Shown here: piece by piece, positions 46,645-58,124 of the stretch
Layout: every line of letters starts with the position of its first letter
How positions within the stretch are numbered: the stretch's first letter is position 1
NCBI GenBank assembly: GCA_021229015.1
Contig: CM037792.1
Coordinates: 2,216,070 to 2,280,069 of the forward strand
Direction: 5' to 3'
Source: Solen grandis
Taxonomy: Eukaryota > Mollusca > Bivalvia > Adapedonta > Solenidae
DNA: 64,000 nt
Program-made: the position numbers and the translations under genes
Notes under the pieces: generated by a model
Seen by the model: only the letters and a program-made list of their open reading frames with translations
The model's database searches: none
What the model was told of the DNA's origin: nothing

Positions 46645-49098
46645 TCGCTCACCTGAGCACGAAGTGCTCAAGGTGAGCTATTGTGATCACCCTTCGTCCG
46701 TCGTCCGTCGTCGTGCGTCGTGCGATGTGCGTCGTCAACAATTTTTGTTTAAACGCCATCTCCTCTGAAACCGCTGGACAGAATTTAATGAAACTTGGCA
46801 GGAATGTTCCTTGAGTGAGGCTCTACAAAAGTGCTAAAATAAAGGTGATCCATGAAGAACTCTTGTTGCCATGGCTACAAAAAGAAAAATAATTTGAAAA
46901 CTTTAAAAATCATCTCCTTCAAAACTACTGGCCAGATTTCAAAATAAATTGGTACAGATGTTCCTTGGGTCAACCTCTACCAAAGTTGCTAAAATTATTC
47001 CGATCCGTAAAAAAACATGGCCGCCAGGGGCGGGGCTTATTTGCCTTATTTGTTTATAGAGAAACATTTAAACAACATCTTCTTTGAAACAACTGGACAG
47101 AATTTGATTAAACTTGGCAAGGATGATCCTTAGGTCAACCTTCACAAAAGTTGCTAAAATAAAGTTGATCCATGAAGAACTTTGGTTGCAATGGCAACAA
47201 AAAGAAAAATAATTTGAAAATTTAAAAATCATCTCCTTCAAAACTACTGGCTAGATTTCAAAATAATTTGGTACAAATGTTCCTTGGGTCAACCTCTACC
47301 AAAGTTGCTAAAATTATTCCGATCCGTAAAAAAACATGGCCGCCAGGGGCGGGGCTTATTTGCCTTATACGATTAAAGAGAAACGTTTAAACGACATCTC
47401 CTCTGAAACCGCTGGACAGAATTTAATGAAACTTGGCAGGGATGATCCTTGGGTCAACCTTCACAAATGTTGCTAAATAAAGTTGATCCATGAAGAACTC
47501 TGGTTGCCATGGCAACAAAAAGAAAAATAATATGAAAATTTTAAAAATCATCTTCTTCAAAACTACTGGCCAGATTTCAAAATAATAATTTGGTACAGAT
47601 GTTCCTTGGGTCAATCTCTACCAAAGTTGCTAAAATTATTCCGTTCCGTAAAAAAACATGGCCGCCAGGGGAGGGGCTTATTTGCCTTATATGTATATAG
47701 AGAAAACTTTAAACGGCATCTCCTCTGAAACCGCTGGACAGAATTTAATGAAACTTCGCAGGAATGTTCCTTGGGTAAGGCTCTACAAAAGTTGCTAAAA
47801 TAAAATTGATCCATGAAGAACTTTGGTTGCCATGGCTACAAAAAAAATAATTTGAAAACTTTAAAAATCATCTTCTTCAAAACTACTGGCCAGATTTTAA
47901 AATAAAATGGTACAGATGTTCCTTGGGTCAACTTCTACCAAATTTGCTAAAATTTTTCCGATCCGTAAAAAAACATGGCCGCCAGGGGCGGGGCTTTTTT
48001 GCCTTATATGAATATAGAGAAACCTTTAAACGACATCTCCTCTGAAACCACTGGACAGAATTTGATTAAACTTGGCGGGGATGATCCTTGGGTCAACCTT
48101 CACAAATGTTGCTAAAATAAACTTGATCCATGTAGAACTCTGGTTGCCATGGCAACAAAAAGAAAAAAATATGAAAACTTTAAAAATCATCTTCTTCAAA
48201 ACTACTGGCCAGATTTCAAAATAATTTGGTACAGGTGTTCCTTTGGTCAACCTCTACCAAAGTTGCTAAATATTTTCCGATCCGTAAAAAACCTGGCCGC
48301 CAGTGGTGGGGCTTATTTGCCTTATATGTATATAGGGAAAACTTTAATCAACATTTCCTCTGAAACCACTGGACAGAATTTGATTAAACTTGGCAGGGAT
48401 GATCCTTTGGTCAACCTTCACAAAAATTGCTAAAATAAACTTGATCCATGTAGAACTCTGGTTGCCATGGCAACAAAAAGAAAAAAATATGAAAAAATTA
48501 AAAATCATCTTCTTCAAAACTACTGGCCAGATTTCAAAATAAATTGGTACAGATGTTCCTTGGGTCAACCTCTACCAAAGTTGCTAAAATTATTCCGATC
48601 CGTAAAAAACATGGCCGCCAGGGGCGGGGCTTATTTGCCTAATATGTATATAGGGAAAATTTTAATCAACAGTTCCTCTGAAACCACTGAACAGAATTTG
48701 ACTAAACTTGGCAGGGATGATCCTTGGATCAACCTTCACAAAAGTTCCTAAAATAAATTTGATCCATATAGAACTCTGGTTGCCATGGTAACAAAAAGAA
48801 AAAAAAATGAAAACTTTAAAAAATCATCTGCTTCAAAACTACTGGCCAGATTTAAAAATAAATTGGTACAGATGTTCCTTGGGTCAGCCTTTACCAAAGT
48901 TGCTAAAATTATTCCGATTCAATTAAAAAACATGGCAGCCAGGGGCGGGGCTTATTTGCCTTTTATGTTTATAGGGAAAACTTTACAGGGATTATCTCCT
49001 TTAAAACTACTGGCCAGATTTCAAAATGTTTTAATACAGACTGATGTTCCTTGGGTAACCGTATACTCAGGTTAGCGATCCAGGGCCATCATGGCCCT
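46645..49098. mobile_element. 2.45-kb tandem-repeat element with terminal inverted motifs
   Basis: Starts with TCGCTCACCTGAG (46645-46657), part of a hairpin around GAGCAC-GAA-GTGCTC, and ends with CTCAGGTTAGCGA (49066-49078), which matches it in reverse complement at 12 of 13 positions. A final hairpin, GGGCCATCATGGCCC, follows at 49083-49097. Inside are about seven copies of a roughly 318-bp unit containing GGTTGCCATGG and CATGGCCGCCAGGGG. I recall this start as common in bivalve genomes. Class is uncertain; a Helitron-like non-autonomous element is one option. Confidence 0.75.
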
Positions 49099-49562
49099 CT
49101 TGTTATGTAATGGTTTTGAGTTTACTTATTGAGATTTGTTTTTGTTTGTTTTTTTTTTCAGCGAGGGATCTATTGCTTTTGATTAAAGTATTATTTCAAT
49201 AAGTGTTGACTATAACTAGACCGGAAAAATCAATGAGCGCATATATAATATGCCACCCAAAAGACAAACTTAATTGGAAACATAGGTATATAATTATCTT
49301 CAAGAATGTGTAATTATATGTGTTAACTATCATGATGGCATTTCTATAAAACATGTGTTATTTCCGAGGTGGGCGGGGGCGATATTTCATTCATTTATTT
49401 CAAATAGTTGTAATGAAACTACTACTAATAATGATGAATATATCAATGGATGGATAGTTACACGTCCCCCCCCCCCCCCCCCCCGCCATCACACATACAC
49501 CCAAACATCCTTCCAAACCTGATTTCATTTGACATTTTGTGAAACGTTTAAAATGCTTGCAG
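49099..49562. other. Intron end with a long C homopolymer
   Basis: No gene; a run of about 18 C lies near 49467, likely length-unstable. Confidence 0.6.
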
Positions 49563-49733
49563 TACCTTGTGGTAAAGGAAGATACATGACTACAAGCAGC
49601 GATGGCGAGAAGAGTTGCATAGACTGTCCAATTGGAACCTACAATGATGTTGACGTGGCTCTGTCATGTGTCCAGTGTCCGGAAGGCTTCAGCACTAACA
49701 CTACAGCGGCATCTTCACTGACAATGTGTTTAG
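49563..49733 (+). CDS. Exon: GCC2/GCC3 (ephrin-receptor-like) cysteine repeat 1
   Basis: Phase 1-1 exon of 171 bp after TGCTTGCAG, donor GTTGGT. Encodes PCGKGRYM, SCIDCPIGTYND and CVQCPEGFSTN: the C-x2-C-P-x-G-x-(Y/F) signature of GCC2/GCC3 repeats, which in SVEP1-like proteins precede the EGF/pentraxin region. Confidence 0.85.
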
Positions 49734-49888
49734 GTTGGTATGCAGAGTTTGCTGGAATTTTGAATTACTGTAACCTGATGTCTGATATAAATACTGTACA
49801 ACGTTTGCTACTTATTTCTTCTAAGGTATTCGTTTCTATTGTGTTGTCGAGACATATACATTGTTTTCAATGCTCACTTTTATTTCAG

Positions 49889-50041
49889 AAATGTGCCCAC
49901 CTTCACATATATCTCCAACTGGTCTAAAACCATGTTCACTATGTTCATTCGGAAGTTACCAGCCACAATTCGGCCAAACAAGCTGCATCACTTGTCCAGC
50001 TGAGAAAACTACTATTGTGCATGGAGCAGTTAACTGTTCAG
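49889..50041 (+). CDS. Exon: GCC2/GCC3 cysteine repeat 2
   Basis: Phase 1-1 exon of 153 bp after TTATTTCAG, donor GTAGCT. Encodes CPPSHISPTG, PCSLCSFGSYQ and SCITCPAEKTT, the second cysteine-rich repeat of the same kind. Confidence 0.85.
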
Positions 50042-50142
50042 GTAGCTTTCTAACAACCATTAAACAGAAAATCATTTTACTCATTGAAATTGAACATTAC
50101 GATGTTTGGAATTTGTAATATTTAATTCCTTTCATTTTTCAG

Positions 50143-50335
50143 CGTATGATATCAGAGCTTCTCCAGGGTCATACGAGGTGCCTATAGTTGAACTAACAGA
50201 AGATTTAGCGTCTGTCAGTGTATCTTTCTGGCTACATTTAACAACACGGTCTGGGTTTAGGCTTCTGATATCACAATCTATGAATGAAATGCTGTCTGTA
50301 GGATTTTCTGCAGATTGGGAAAATTTTGATCAGAG
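50143..50335 (+). CDS. Exon: LamG/pentraxin-like domain, part 1
   Basis: Phase 1 to phase 2 exon of 193 bp after TTTTTCAG, donor GTATGT. Contains SVSVSFWLHLTTRSGFRLL, the typical first-strand phrase of pentraxin and LamG jelly-roll domains. Splits inside the domain, as such exons often do. Confidence 0.78.
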
Positions 50336-50983
50336 GTATGTAATCATAAATGACTTAATTTTTAACCTGCATGAAATATATATCGTATGTGGGGGGGGGG
50401 GGGGGGGCGTATGTCGCCATTTTGTTCGTCCATCCATTCGTTTTGTCTGTGTGTGCATGTGTGTGTTCAAGCAATGCAACTCTTCGGCAGTTTACATAAA
50501 ATTTACAATATTCCGCGTAATGATATTCAATAAATTATTACCCTTTTTGGTTTCTGTAAAGTATAAATTTGGCCATTCGTGTCTAGTCTGTTCTTTGGAA
50601 ACCAACCCTCGAAAATCATTGATACTGAACGGGAAGGCTCAATTATAAGAGAAGATGTGCATGTTGTTCAGTATCGTTGAGTTTTCATCCTTATCCATCA
50701 ATAAAAAGTTGAATTTGTATTGCCTTTCTCATTGTTTACTTAACAGTTCACGAATGGTCCATTGCTTTAACTTCGAGTAGTGTATTATATCACCATTTCC
50801 GTGTTCGTGTTACACTTTTGGTAGCATCCATCGGTTTCAGCGATAAAGTGTATATCAAGGCTGCATTGAAAACATCTAAAAGGAATGGCATATCTTTACA
50901 ACAATAACCACACCATATTTAAAGTATACTGCTTAGGAATGAACAGAATTGCAATAGCTGTTTTCAAGTATATCAATTTCCAG
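50336..50983. other. Intron with a G homopolymer
   Basis: A run of about 16 G near 50391; nothing else recognised. Confidence 0.6.
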
Positions 50984-51159
50984 TTTGAATCTGCTGAATG
51001 TTCAAGTTCCACCATCGCAATGGATCCATTTAATACTGATTCTGGATACGGAAGTGACTGTCCTCGAAAATGGGATAAGTATAGAGAGCACTCAGCTCGA
51101 CCCGTTAGTCTTATTTACAACAGGATCTCGCATTTTGCTGAAGATCAATTCAGAAAGTG
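50984..51159 (+). CDS. Exon: LamG/pentraxin-like domain, part 2
   Basis: Phase 2 to phase 1 exon of 176 bp after TTTCCAG, donor GTGAGT. Contains SQWIHLILILDTEVTVLENG, the W-x-H-L plus 'extra-G' type strand pattern of LamG/pentraxin domains. Completes a continuous frame with the exons on either side. Confidence 0.78.
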
Positions 51160-51770
51160 GTGAGTTTTGATTTTCTTGGAACATACACTAATGAATTAAA
51201 CGGTGATTAAATACCACTTTAACGTATGAATAAAACCATTATTAACCCAATAGTATGTTTTAATGAATTTACTTACATTTACATTGTATATGTATTCTAT
51301 ATTGAAAACAGAAGTTGCGACAAAGTGTTTCGACATTTAAAATCTATATCTGTTTGAAGGAACAACTGCATTAATGACTTCCCGCATCATCTTTCTCGCC
51401 TAAGAAATAATTCCTGTACATATACATTATGAAAAATAAAAGGCAACATTCCTTTTTCTGGTGTAAATTTGAACAATTACTTACCTAAATTATACAAACA
51501 AAATGACACCGTCAAACGGCATAAAATGCTTCGTCGTATTTATTTCAGTTTATTAAAACTGGCCGTTAAATTATTAACGAGGAACACACAGTTATAAAGT
51601 TATAGATAAATTTACTGTTAAAACACAGTGTGTTACGTTTTTTGAAGTTTTCAGATTTCTAAGTAGAAAATTCTGATTAAGAAAATAATATTTATTTGTT
51701 TTATTATAAGTTCCTTGATATTTCTATTTCATTTCAAAAACATATTAAGTAGATTTTTTTTTAACTTCAG

Positions 51771-51944
51771 AAATCAGGTTATCAGGATTGGGGATGTTCT
51801 TCCATACTCTGATTAGTGCTGAGATTTCCTCTTTATTGTCATCATGTGCTTTGGGTGGTGACCTAAATGCGACGATCAGAACAAACGATATCTTGTCTGC
51901 TCGAGGATCCGTCCCAATCCACGCCGAACCAGCATCATGCATCG
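51771..51944 (+). CDS. Exon: LamG/pentraxin-like domain, part 3
   Basis: Phase 1-1 exon of 174 bp after TTAACTTCAG, donor GTACAT. It encodes IRLSGLGMFFHTLISAEI and later DLNATIRTND, ending PASCI. No ATG is present, so it is not evident as an isolated ORF; it was recognised from splice sites and phase. It is the expected C-terminal strand region following part 2, although the sequence is diverged. Confidence 0.65.
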
Positions 51945-53487
51945 GTACATTTCTTTTAATGAGCTAAGGTTAAAGCTAAATGGCGGTTACCCCATTATAT
52001 ACATAGCAGGATCAAATGCATTTATCCATCACATCAACAATATTCAGGCAAATCCGAGGTCACAAACTATGCTTTATATATTTGAAACTGTCTTTATTTA
52101 AAACTTTATGCAGTCCCAAGTCGCATCGAATTTGTTTTTGCTGTCCTATGCATTAGTAAGAATAATTAAACCTATCGAAAAAGCACTTATTCATATGGAT
52201 TACGGATTGCTTGAAAAAAAACACAACTCTTAACAATACAATATCACGTATGCCATATAATAACTGGTTTCAAACATGAGATAATTCACTAGATCAGTTC
52301 TTCGCAAACAGTATTTGAAGGTTTGAAATGATAGAATCATTTTAATTAACCTACATAATCAGTTTGATGCTAATAAGGCAACACGTAAAAAAAAACGTAC
52401 ATTTTGCTGGAAGTGATTGAACATTTACTGCAGATTTCATATGTTTTATTTTGTCATAAATATTACAATTATCGTTCAAATTCATTGCTTCCAGAACAAA
52501 TGATCCAGTTCGTTTGATCTTGAAAGAATCACGTATAGGTGAACCACAATAATTGAAGCCGACATTGTGCTGATTAATCTCACAGAATATGTTCGAGAAA
52601 TAAATATAGATTATTTGTGGATAACAGGAAACGTATGACAGATCTAAAATACCTTTAAAAGTGAAAGAAATGTAAAACATATGGTGAATGATTAATTGTT
52701 TAAAAGTAGTTTTCGTCCATTTCTAAATCATCTAATTAACCTACAACAGTCCTTAAACATCAAGCTATAGATCTGTAACAATTAAAAAAACCTAAATACC
52801 ACGATTATCAGTTATTTCTAACAAGGATTATTAAACACACAATCACTTGTTTGATATTTTCATAGATATTGACAAATATTGCCATTGACATATATGAAAT
52901 AGATGCAATGCAACGAACTGTATCTAAATTATGTACCATCCATCATCGTGAATACTAAGTATCCTATGTCGCAAAGAGATAAGGGGCGTATAATTTCATG
53001 AAATACAATGCATATAAAGGCTATCATTTGTATATTTAAAAGAACAAAACTGCCTCGAAAATGTTTTTGATGAATCTGTCTCAGATACGTTAACTGTGAC
53101 TGGCAGTTTACAGCCATCTTTACCGAAAATTTCACTTATAGCACTCTTTCTGATTTAACGGTTAAAGTACATCTGCAAGGTTCATCATAACCTATAGGAA
53201 ATATAGATTCAAACACTAATCTATCTTGTACATGAACTAGTGACATTAAACCTAATATAGAATGTAAGAACTATACTTAGTAAACACACATCAGAAACAT
53301 GCTTCTATTTTCCTGTATTGTAATTCTGAAATTTTAGAAGTTATACGGTATTCCTTAATATTGATGTATCACCTATTAGTTTTATCATATTTAACTTCAA
53401 ACTACAACTTTGTAAAGTATATACTTTAACTTGAGTTTGTCAGTTATTTCATTATATGATGAAAAAGACTTGAAAATGTATTTCCAG
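51945..53487. other. Long intron, nothing recognised
   Basis: AT-rich; short frames on both strands lack domain features. Confidence 0.55.
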
Positions 53488-53699
53488 TGACCAATTACTG
53501 TTCAAGCAATCCATGCGGATTTAATGGACAATGTAGACCCGACACAGAAGGATATGTTTGTTTCTGTAAGGAAGGCCACTCCGGCACAAACTGCGAGATT
53601 GGGCCCAACCCCTGCATTGACGTTGTATGTCTTAACGGTGGGACTTGCCAAGATGGGGGGTGTATTTGTCCAAATGGTTACAGAAAGGGGAATTCTGTG
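53488..53699 (+). CDS. Exon: two EGF domains, with apparent one-base frameshift
   Basis: Acceptor TTTCCAG in phase 1. The first EGF is complete (YCSSNPCGFNGQC, CFCKEGHSGTNC). The second is intact to GGCICPNGY, but its sixth Cys is out of frame: TGT followed by G/GTAAAG would be a perfect phase-1 end if one base were present in the A/G run near 53681-53692. The exon length of 212 bp, one short of a multiple of three, supports a missing base. It begins the first EGF-EGF-TSP1 round. Confidence 0.75.
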
Positions 53700-54272
53700 G
53701 TAAAGCTCCAGGTACTGTATTTTAATTGTTTTCCTTTGGAAAGCTAATGAATTGGGATTATACTTTTTAAAAAAGGTTTAAGGAAGGAAATATCTGACAC
53801 GGATTTGTGTAGTCTATTTTATCAGTCTAAATTTTATGTATTTATTGAATATAAATAAAATGTTTTAAACATCCAAGCAATAAGGGTTAACTACGCTATA
53901 AGAATTGAATTCGCGTGTATTTGAATAAAATGTCCGTTCGTGAGAGATTGTGTTTAAGTATGTATTTCGACCATCATCCAGTATGTGAAGTATATAAAAT
54001 ATAAATATATGTTTATATATATTGTTTGCAATAAAATATGCCAAATGAATCGGAATTGCCACCACTACTGAATATTTATATTCATTTACGTTGATTATGC
54101 TGGATCGTACAAGTTGTTAAGTGTGGTGAAGAACAGTGTTGATACAATATAAAACGATCTATACATAATTGTCTCATATATTGTTTTAACTGAATCTCTT
54201 GTTTCAAATTTGAAAATCGATGCAATTCCTTGCGCTTTAAATTGATAGATTATATGTTGTATTGATGCATAG
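53700..54272. other. Intron, nothing recognised
   Basis: AT-rich, no features. Confidence 0.55.
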
Positions 54273-54443
54273 TGTCCGGAGGTTGGAGTGACTGGTCTAG
54301 CTGGGGAGAATGTTCAACATCATGTGATGAAGGCATACGACAAAGACATCGGTCATGCAACAGTCCACCACCAGACCCTTACGGAGAAAACTGTGCTGGT
54401 GACAGTGATGAAGATGCAACCTGTAATCTTATCGCATGCTCTG
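54273..54443 (+). CDS. Exon: thrombospondin type 1 domain 1
   Basis: Phase 1-1 exon of 171 bp after GATGCATAG, donor GTAACA. Encodes GGWSDWSSWGECSTSCDEG and RQRHRSCNSP, the WxxWxxC and CSxSCxxGxRxRxRxC signatures of TSP1, including Trp residues that are often C-mannosylated. Confidence 0.9.
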
Positions 54444-54502
54444 GTAACACCATCGTAAACCTTGCAGTTTTAAATGTAACGTCGTAAAAAATGTAAAATT
54501 GT

Positions 54503-55520
54503 ACGAGGGTTGATCCAGAAATTCGTAGACTACTTCAATACATTTGATACTTGAAAAAAATATTTAAAAAATATTCTATAAAACTTCAACAGAAACTTTT
54601 ATGAAAATTGATCCTGGTATATTGAAGTACCACCTATACAAACAATATATTTTTGCATTACGTCATGACGTCACAGAAATCTTATTTTTCTCTCTAGTTA
54701 TATGGCGTTTTTTTGTTTGTTTTTTTCGTGTTTTTTTTCTCAAAGAATCGTCCTGCGTTCGTGGTGGTTAAATGAATTGTCTTTATAGGACATATGGGTA
54801 TTTAGATTTAATTTCACATGACTCCAGTCCATGGTTTTAGGTATGCGCGTCACCCATCTCATATGTGTCTGAAATTGAAGTTATCAGATACCAATTATAA
54901 ACACCATATGTTCAAGTTATATTTATTAATTATAACACCTAGTAAGTATCACATATCTATTAACTTATTACTGATTCTTTATTTAGATGTTCGTAATTTA
55001 CTTTAAACTTTCCCACAATGCCGTAAAAAATAAATAATACCTTTTTTGCATTTTCATTCTCCATTGCTGAGTTTGTGGTCATTTGTGATAGCCTAATCAT
55101 TTGTTATATAAATCAGTAATACAAACGATTAAATATTAAAATAATGCATTCCTTTCAAAGGTTTAGATTATGTTTTAAAATGTGTTTGGACCGTTCCTTA
55201 CCCTACAGCGATCAGATCAAGGTCTGTCGTCTTTTACTCACCAAGGAATTGCGGATTGACGTCACGGATGCCGCTCTCGCCGCTGGATCACGGTCAAAAC
55301 TATGATCGCGATCGAGATATTTTTTGTTAACTACCTATGCAATTAAATACAAGTTTCCGGCTAACTGACTCCATACCTCTACCATGTTCTAGTAGTGTAA
55401 ACGCTTCCGTTTTAGTCTTTCCTAAATCTTTACAAAATTCAATGCGTTTGCGAACTTCCGCCCATTGTTTTATAGCGAAACGTTGGTTGTCAATGTACTT
55501 TTTATTTAACAACATCAATA
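54503..55520 (-). mobile_element. Probable mariner/Tc1-like relic
   Basis: At the left, TACGAGGGTTGATCCAGAAA resembles a mariner terminal repeat. On the minus strand at about 55335-55500 a fragment reads EVRKRIEFCKDLGKTKTEAF and LLEHGRGMESVSRKLVF, matching the N-terminal helix-turn-helix of mariner transposases. The rest of the transposase and the right terminal repeat were not found, so it is a decayed copy. Confidence 0.5.
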
Positions 55521-55754
55521 TCTTCAGTTATCATTTATTTAATTCATTTATCACTAATGCTCATCACATGACCCTCTAACAATATACCTCTACACACTAA
55601 ATTCGTTAGATACTCAAAACACACAAAACTATTTTACCGACATTTAAGCGCTTTGTTCTTGAATTATATTATGATTATATTATGAACCTTTTTATCATAA
55701 TTTGTTCCATATATAATATATAATGTTTTTATTTAGTTTCATTTCAATTCCTAG

Positions 55755-55982
55755 ATTTGAACAAATGCAAGGACAACCCATGTGGTACCCTACACAAATG
55801 CGTGGAACAATCTGACGGATACACGTGTAAATGTGCTGCTGGTTACTCCGGGGATCACTGTGAGATACAGCCGGACTCGTGCGCACAGGCAGTCTGTTTG
55901 AATGGAGGCACATGTGTGGCCCAGGGAATCAGCTTTGCCTGCCAGTGTCCAGCGTTACTGACCGGCGTACATTGTGAAAATG
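55755..55982 (+). CDS. Exon: two EGF domains (second round)
   Basis: Phase 1-1 exon of 228 bp after TTCCTAG, donor GTATTT. Encodes NKCKDNPCGTLHKC, CKCAAGYSGDHCE, then CAQAVCLNGGTC and CQCPALLTGVHCE. Both EGF modules have six Cys. Starts the second EGF-EGF-TSP1 round. Confidence 0.92.
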
Positions 55983-56136
55983 GTATTTTAAATTATGTTC
56001 TTACGTAATGTAAGATAGATTATACTTGTCTGCTTTGCGTTAATACGTTTGGATGCAAAGTAATATTTAAACGGACCTTAGTAAGTATAATAAACTTAAT
56101 TCAATATATAGCTTACCCTTTTTTTAAACCGAAATT

Positions 56137-56395
56137 GGGGACCTCCGTGGCCGAGAGGGTAAAGTCGCTGATTTTAACACTCACTCAGTCCCTCACCGCG
56201 TGGGTTCGAATCCCGGCAGGATCATTCGGATTTTCATATGAGGAAGCCTTCCAGCTGGCTTACGGTAGGCTGGTGGTTCTAACTGGATGCCTCCGTGCAT
56301 TCGGGGTCTTTCTCCACATGTTATTATCTAGACGTCTCTATATGACTGAAATACTGTCGAAGCGATGGTAAACTCAGATAGTCAAGTCAGTAGTC
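56137..56395 (+). mobile_element. tRNA-derived SINE
   Basis: A-box TGGCCGAGAGG (56149-56159) and B-box GGTTCGAATCC (56203-56213) form a pol III promoter. A conserved body follows (GAGGAAGCCTTCCAGCTGGC) and a tail with ATATGACTGAAATACTGT. I recall this as a V-SINE-type family widespread in bivalves. No intact tRNA is encoded. Confidence 0.8.
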
Positions 56396-57728
56396 AAGTC
56401 TAATTGAAATCGTAACTTGATACTAATTAGTGATTGTTAAACACGAACGATACACAACTTCTGTTTCAAAAGCTCCGTTTTACTGAGAAAAAAACAAAGA
56501 TTTTAGGTATAGAGCTACATGATGCTCTGATGGAAGAGAAGGGAATATTAGCACAAGTGTATAATGTTGCACAGTAATGGAATAGTAAAAGGCCTTATTT
56601 GAAATTGAGAAAAAAGGCTCGATTTTCGGAGGCAGATATTAATATATAATCTGCGTACGCTTTTATATTATCTAATATGGTATTTAATAGGTTTACTGTA
56701 AAACACATTGTGAGAACTCTGTAAACGAACAAAAATAGAAACTAAAACGATAAAAGCGTCTTCAAGTAAACAGATTCCATAAAGAACAGTAAAGAAAGGT
56801 TTAAATATTTCAGTAACTTTGCATCTTAAATTGTTGTCATGGCATCGCAAAATATCTATTGGAGAATAACACACACACACAAATACACGCAGAGTTTATT
56901 GTCGTAAATTCCTATGAGGTTTTGACGAAAATATGATGAATATAGGGTGTCACCTATGTATATCAGGTACTTTTTTCCGAATGACTTCAGTTCTACATGC
57001 AACATATTCCATGAAATCGGATAACTTTCATTTTATTTTATAACATAATAGTTATACATTGTATAGTGAATTAATATCAAAGTTTTGTATAACCATTTTG
57101 AGGAATTTTGGGGGAAACAGTAGAAAGAGGGAATTACCAGAAGATCAACGGAACATCTTATTTTGCGGTCTAAATTGTTGAACTGAAATTCATTCGTGAC
57201 ATGCTCGTTAAGAATTTAGTCTGGCTATAAATTTGAATCTCCTCCTTTCCAATAACTGCCAAACAACATGGGATGCAGACGAGCAGTAACCAACTGCATA
57301 ATTTATATCCAACTGCATACAGGTTTATTGTAAATTAACCAATGGCAAGGACATAAAGCTTTGTGAGCCGATATCAGGTATCACTGTACTGATCTTTACA
57401 GGTCGGCGGCTTTCTTGTGTCCATCCGACGTAGTATATGGGCCATCAATATTTTACTTTATGAGTTTTTTTCTCTGGCAGTAGACATGCTAGTTAATCTG
57501 CAGCTGAGTTACCATTCTATACGACCACTTTGAGTGAGGATATCTAATATTTCAACAGTATCCTTTGTTTTCCTTGTTTTCAGTTCAAAACATATCGTCT
57601 GCACTGTGTATCCAGCTGGTTAAACCTTATTCAATCAATGTACATCAATGGATAAGAAAACCTAACTGTAACATTATTCTAAAACTAACCATATCTTTAC
57701 CTCGGGAAAAAATGACTCTTTTGACATG

Positions 57729-57771
<43 letters not shown>

Positions 57772-57968
57772 AAAATGTTTCAAAGACTCCTGACAATTGC
57801 GATCCACGACTATTTTATGAAGTACCCAACGAACAATGAACAACACAATTGTTTCTAGGACTGCGATTTATTCTTTTTTTCTGTCCTATGTGACGTGAAC
57901 ACGTGTATTAATTAATGAAAAAGGTAATGCCATCGATAAAAAAATCAAGTGATTTGATTGCTTTACAG
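56396..57968. other. Intron; only an (AT)n microsatellite seen
   Basis: A run of TATATA lies at about 57731-57770. No other feature is recognised. Confidence 0.55.
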
Positions 57969-58124
57969 TCATTTCCCTTCAAGTTTCCTGGACACCATGG
58001 TCTATTTGTTCCGCCACGTGCAACGGAGGTACGTCAATACGCTCTGCCATCTGTGTGCCGCCATCTGATGATCCAGTATGCTCTTCCAATGAAACTAGAA
58101 ATTGCAACTCTGAACCTTGTCTAG
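57969..58124 (+). CDS. Exon: thrombospondin type 1 domain 2
   Basis: Phase 1-1 exon of 156 bp after GCTTTACAG, donor GTAATC. In this frame it encodes VSWTPWSICSATCNGGTS, then RSAICVPPSDD and a final NCNSEPC. This is a TSP1 module not evident as a simple ORF. It completes the second EGF-EGF-TSP1 round. Confidence 0.85.
   Translation, partial: SFPFKFPGHHGLFVPPRATEVRQYALPSVCRHLMIQYALPMKLEIATLNLV

Noticed and set aside
56137..56220. Functional tRNA gene
   Set aside because: A and B boxes are present but the acceptor and anticodon stems do not close; it is the head of a SINE.
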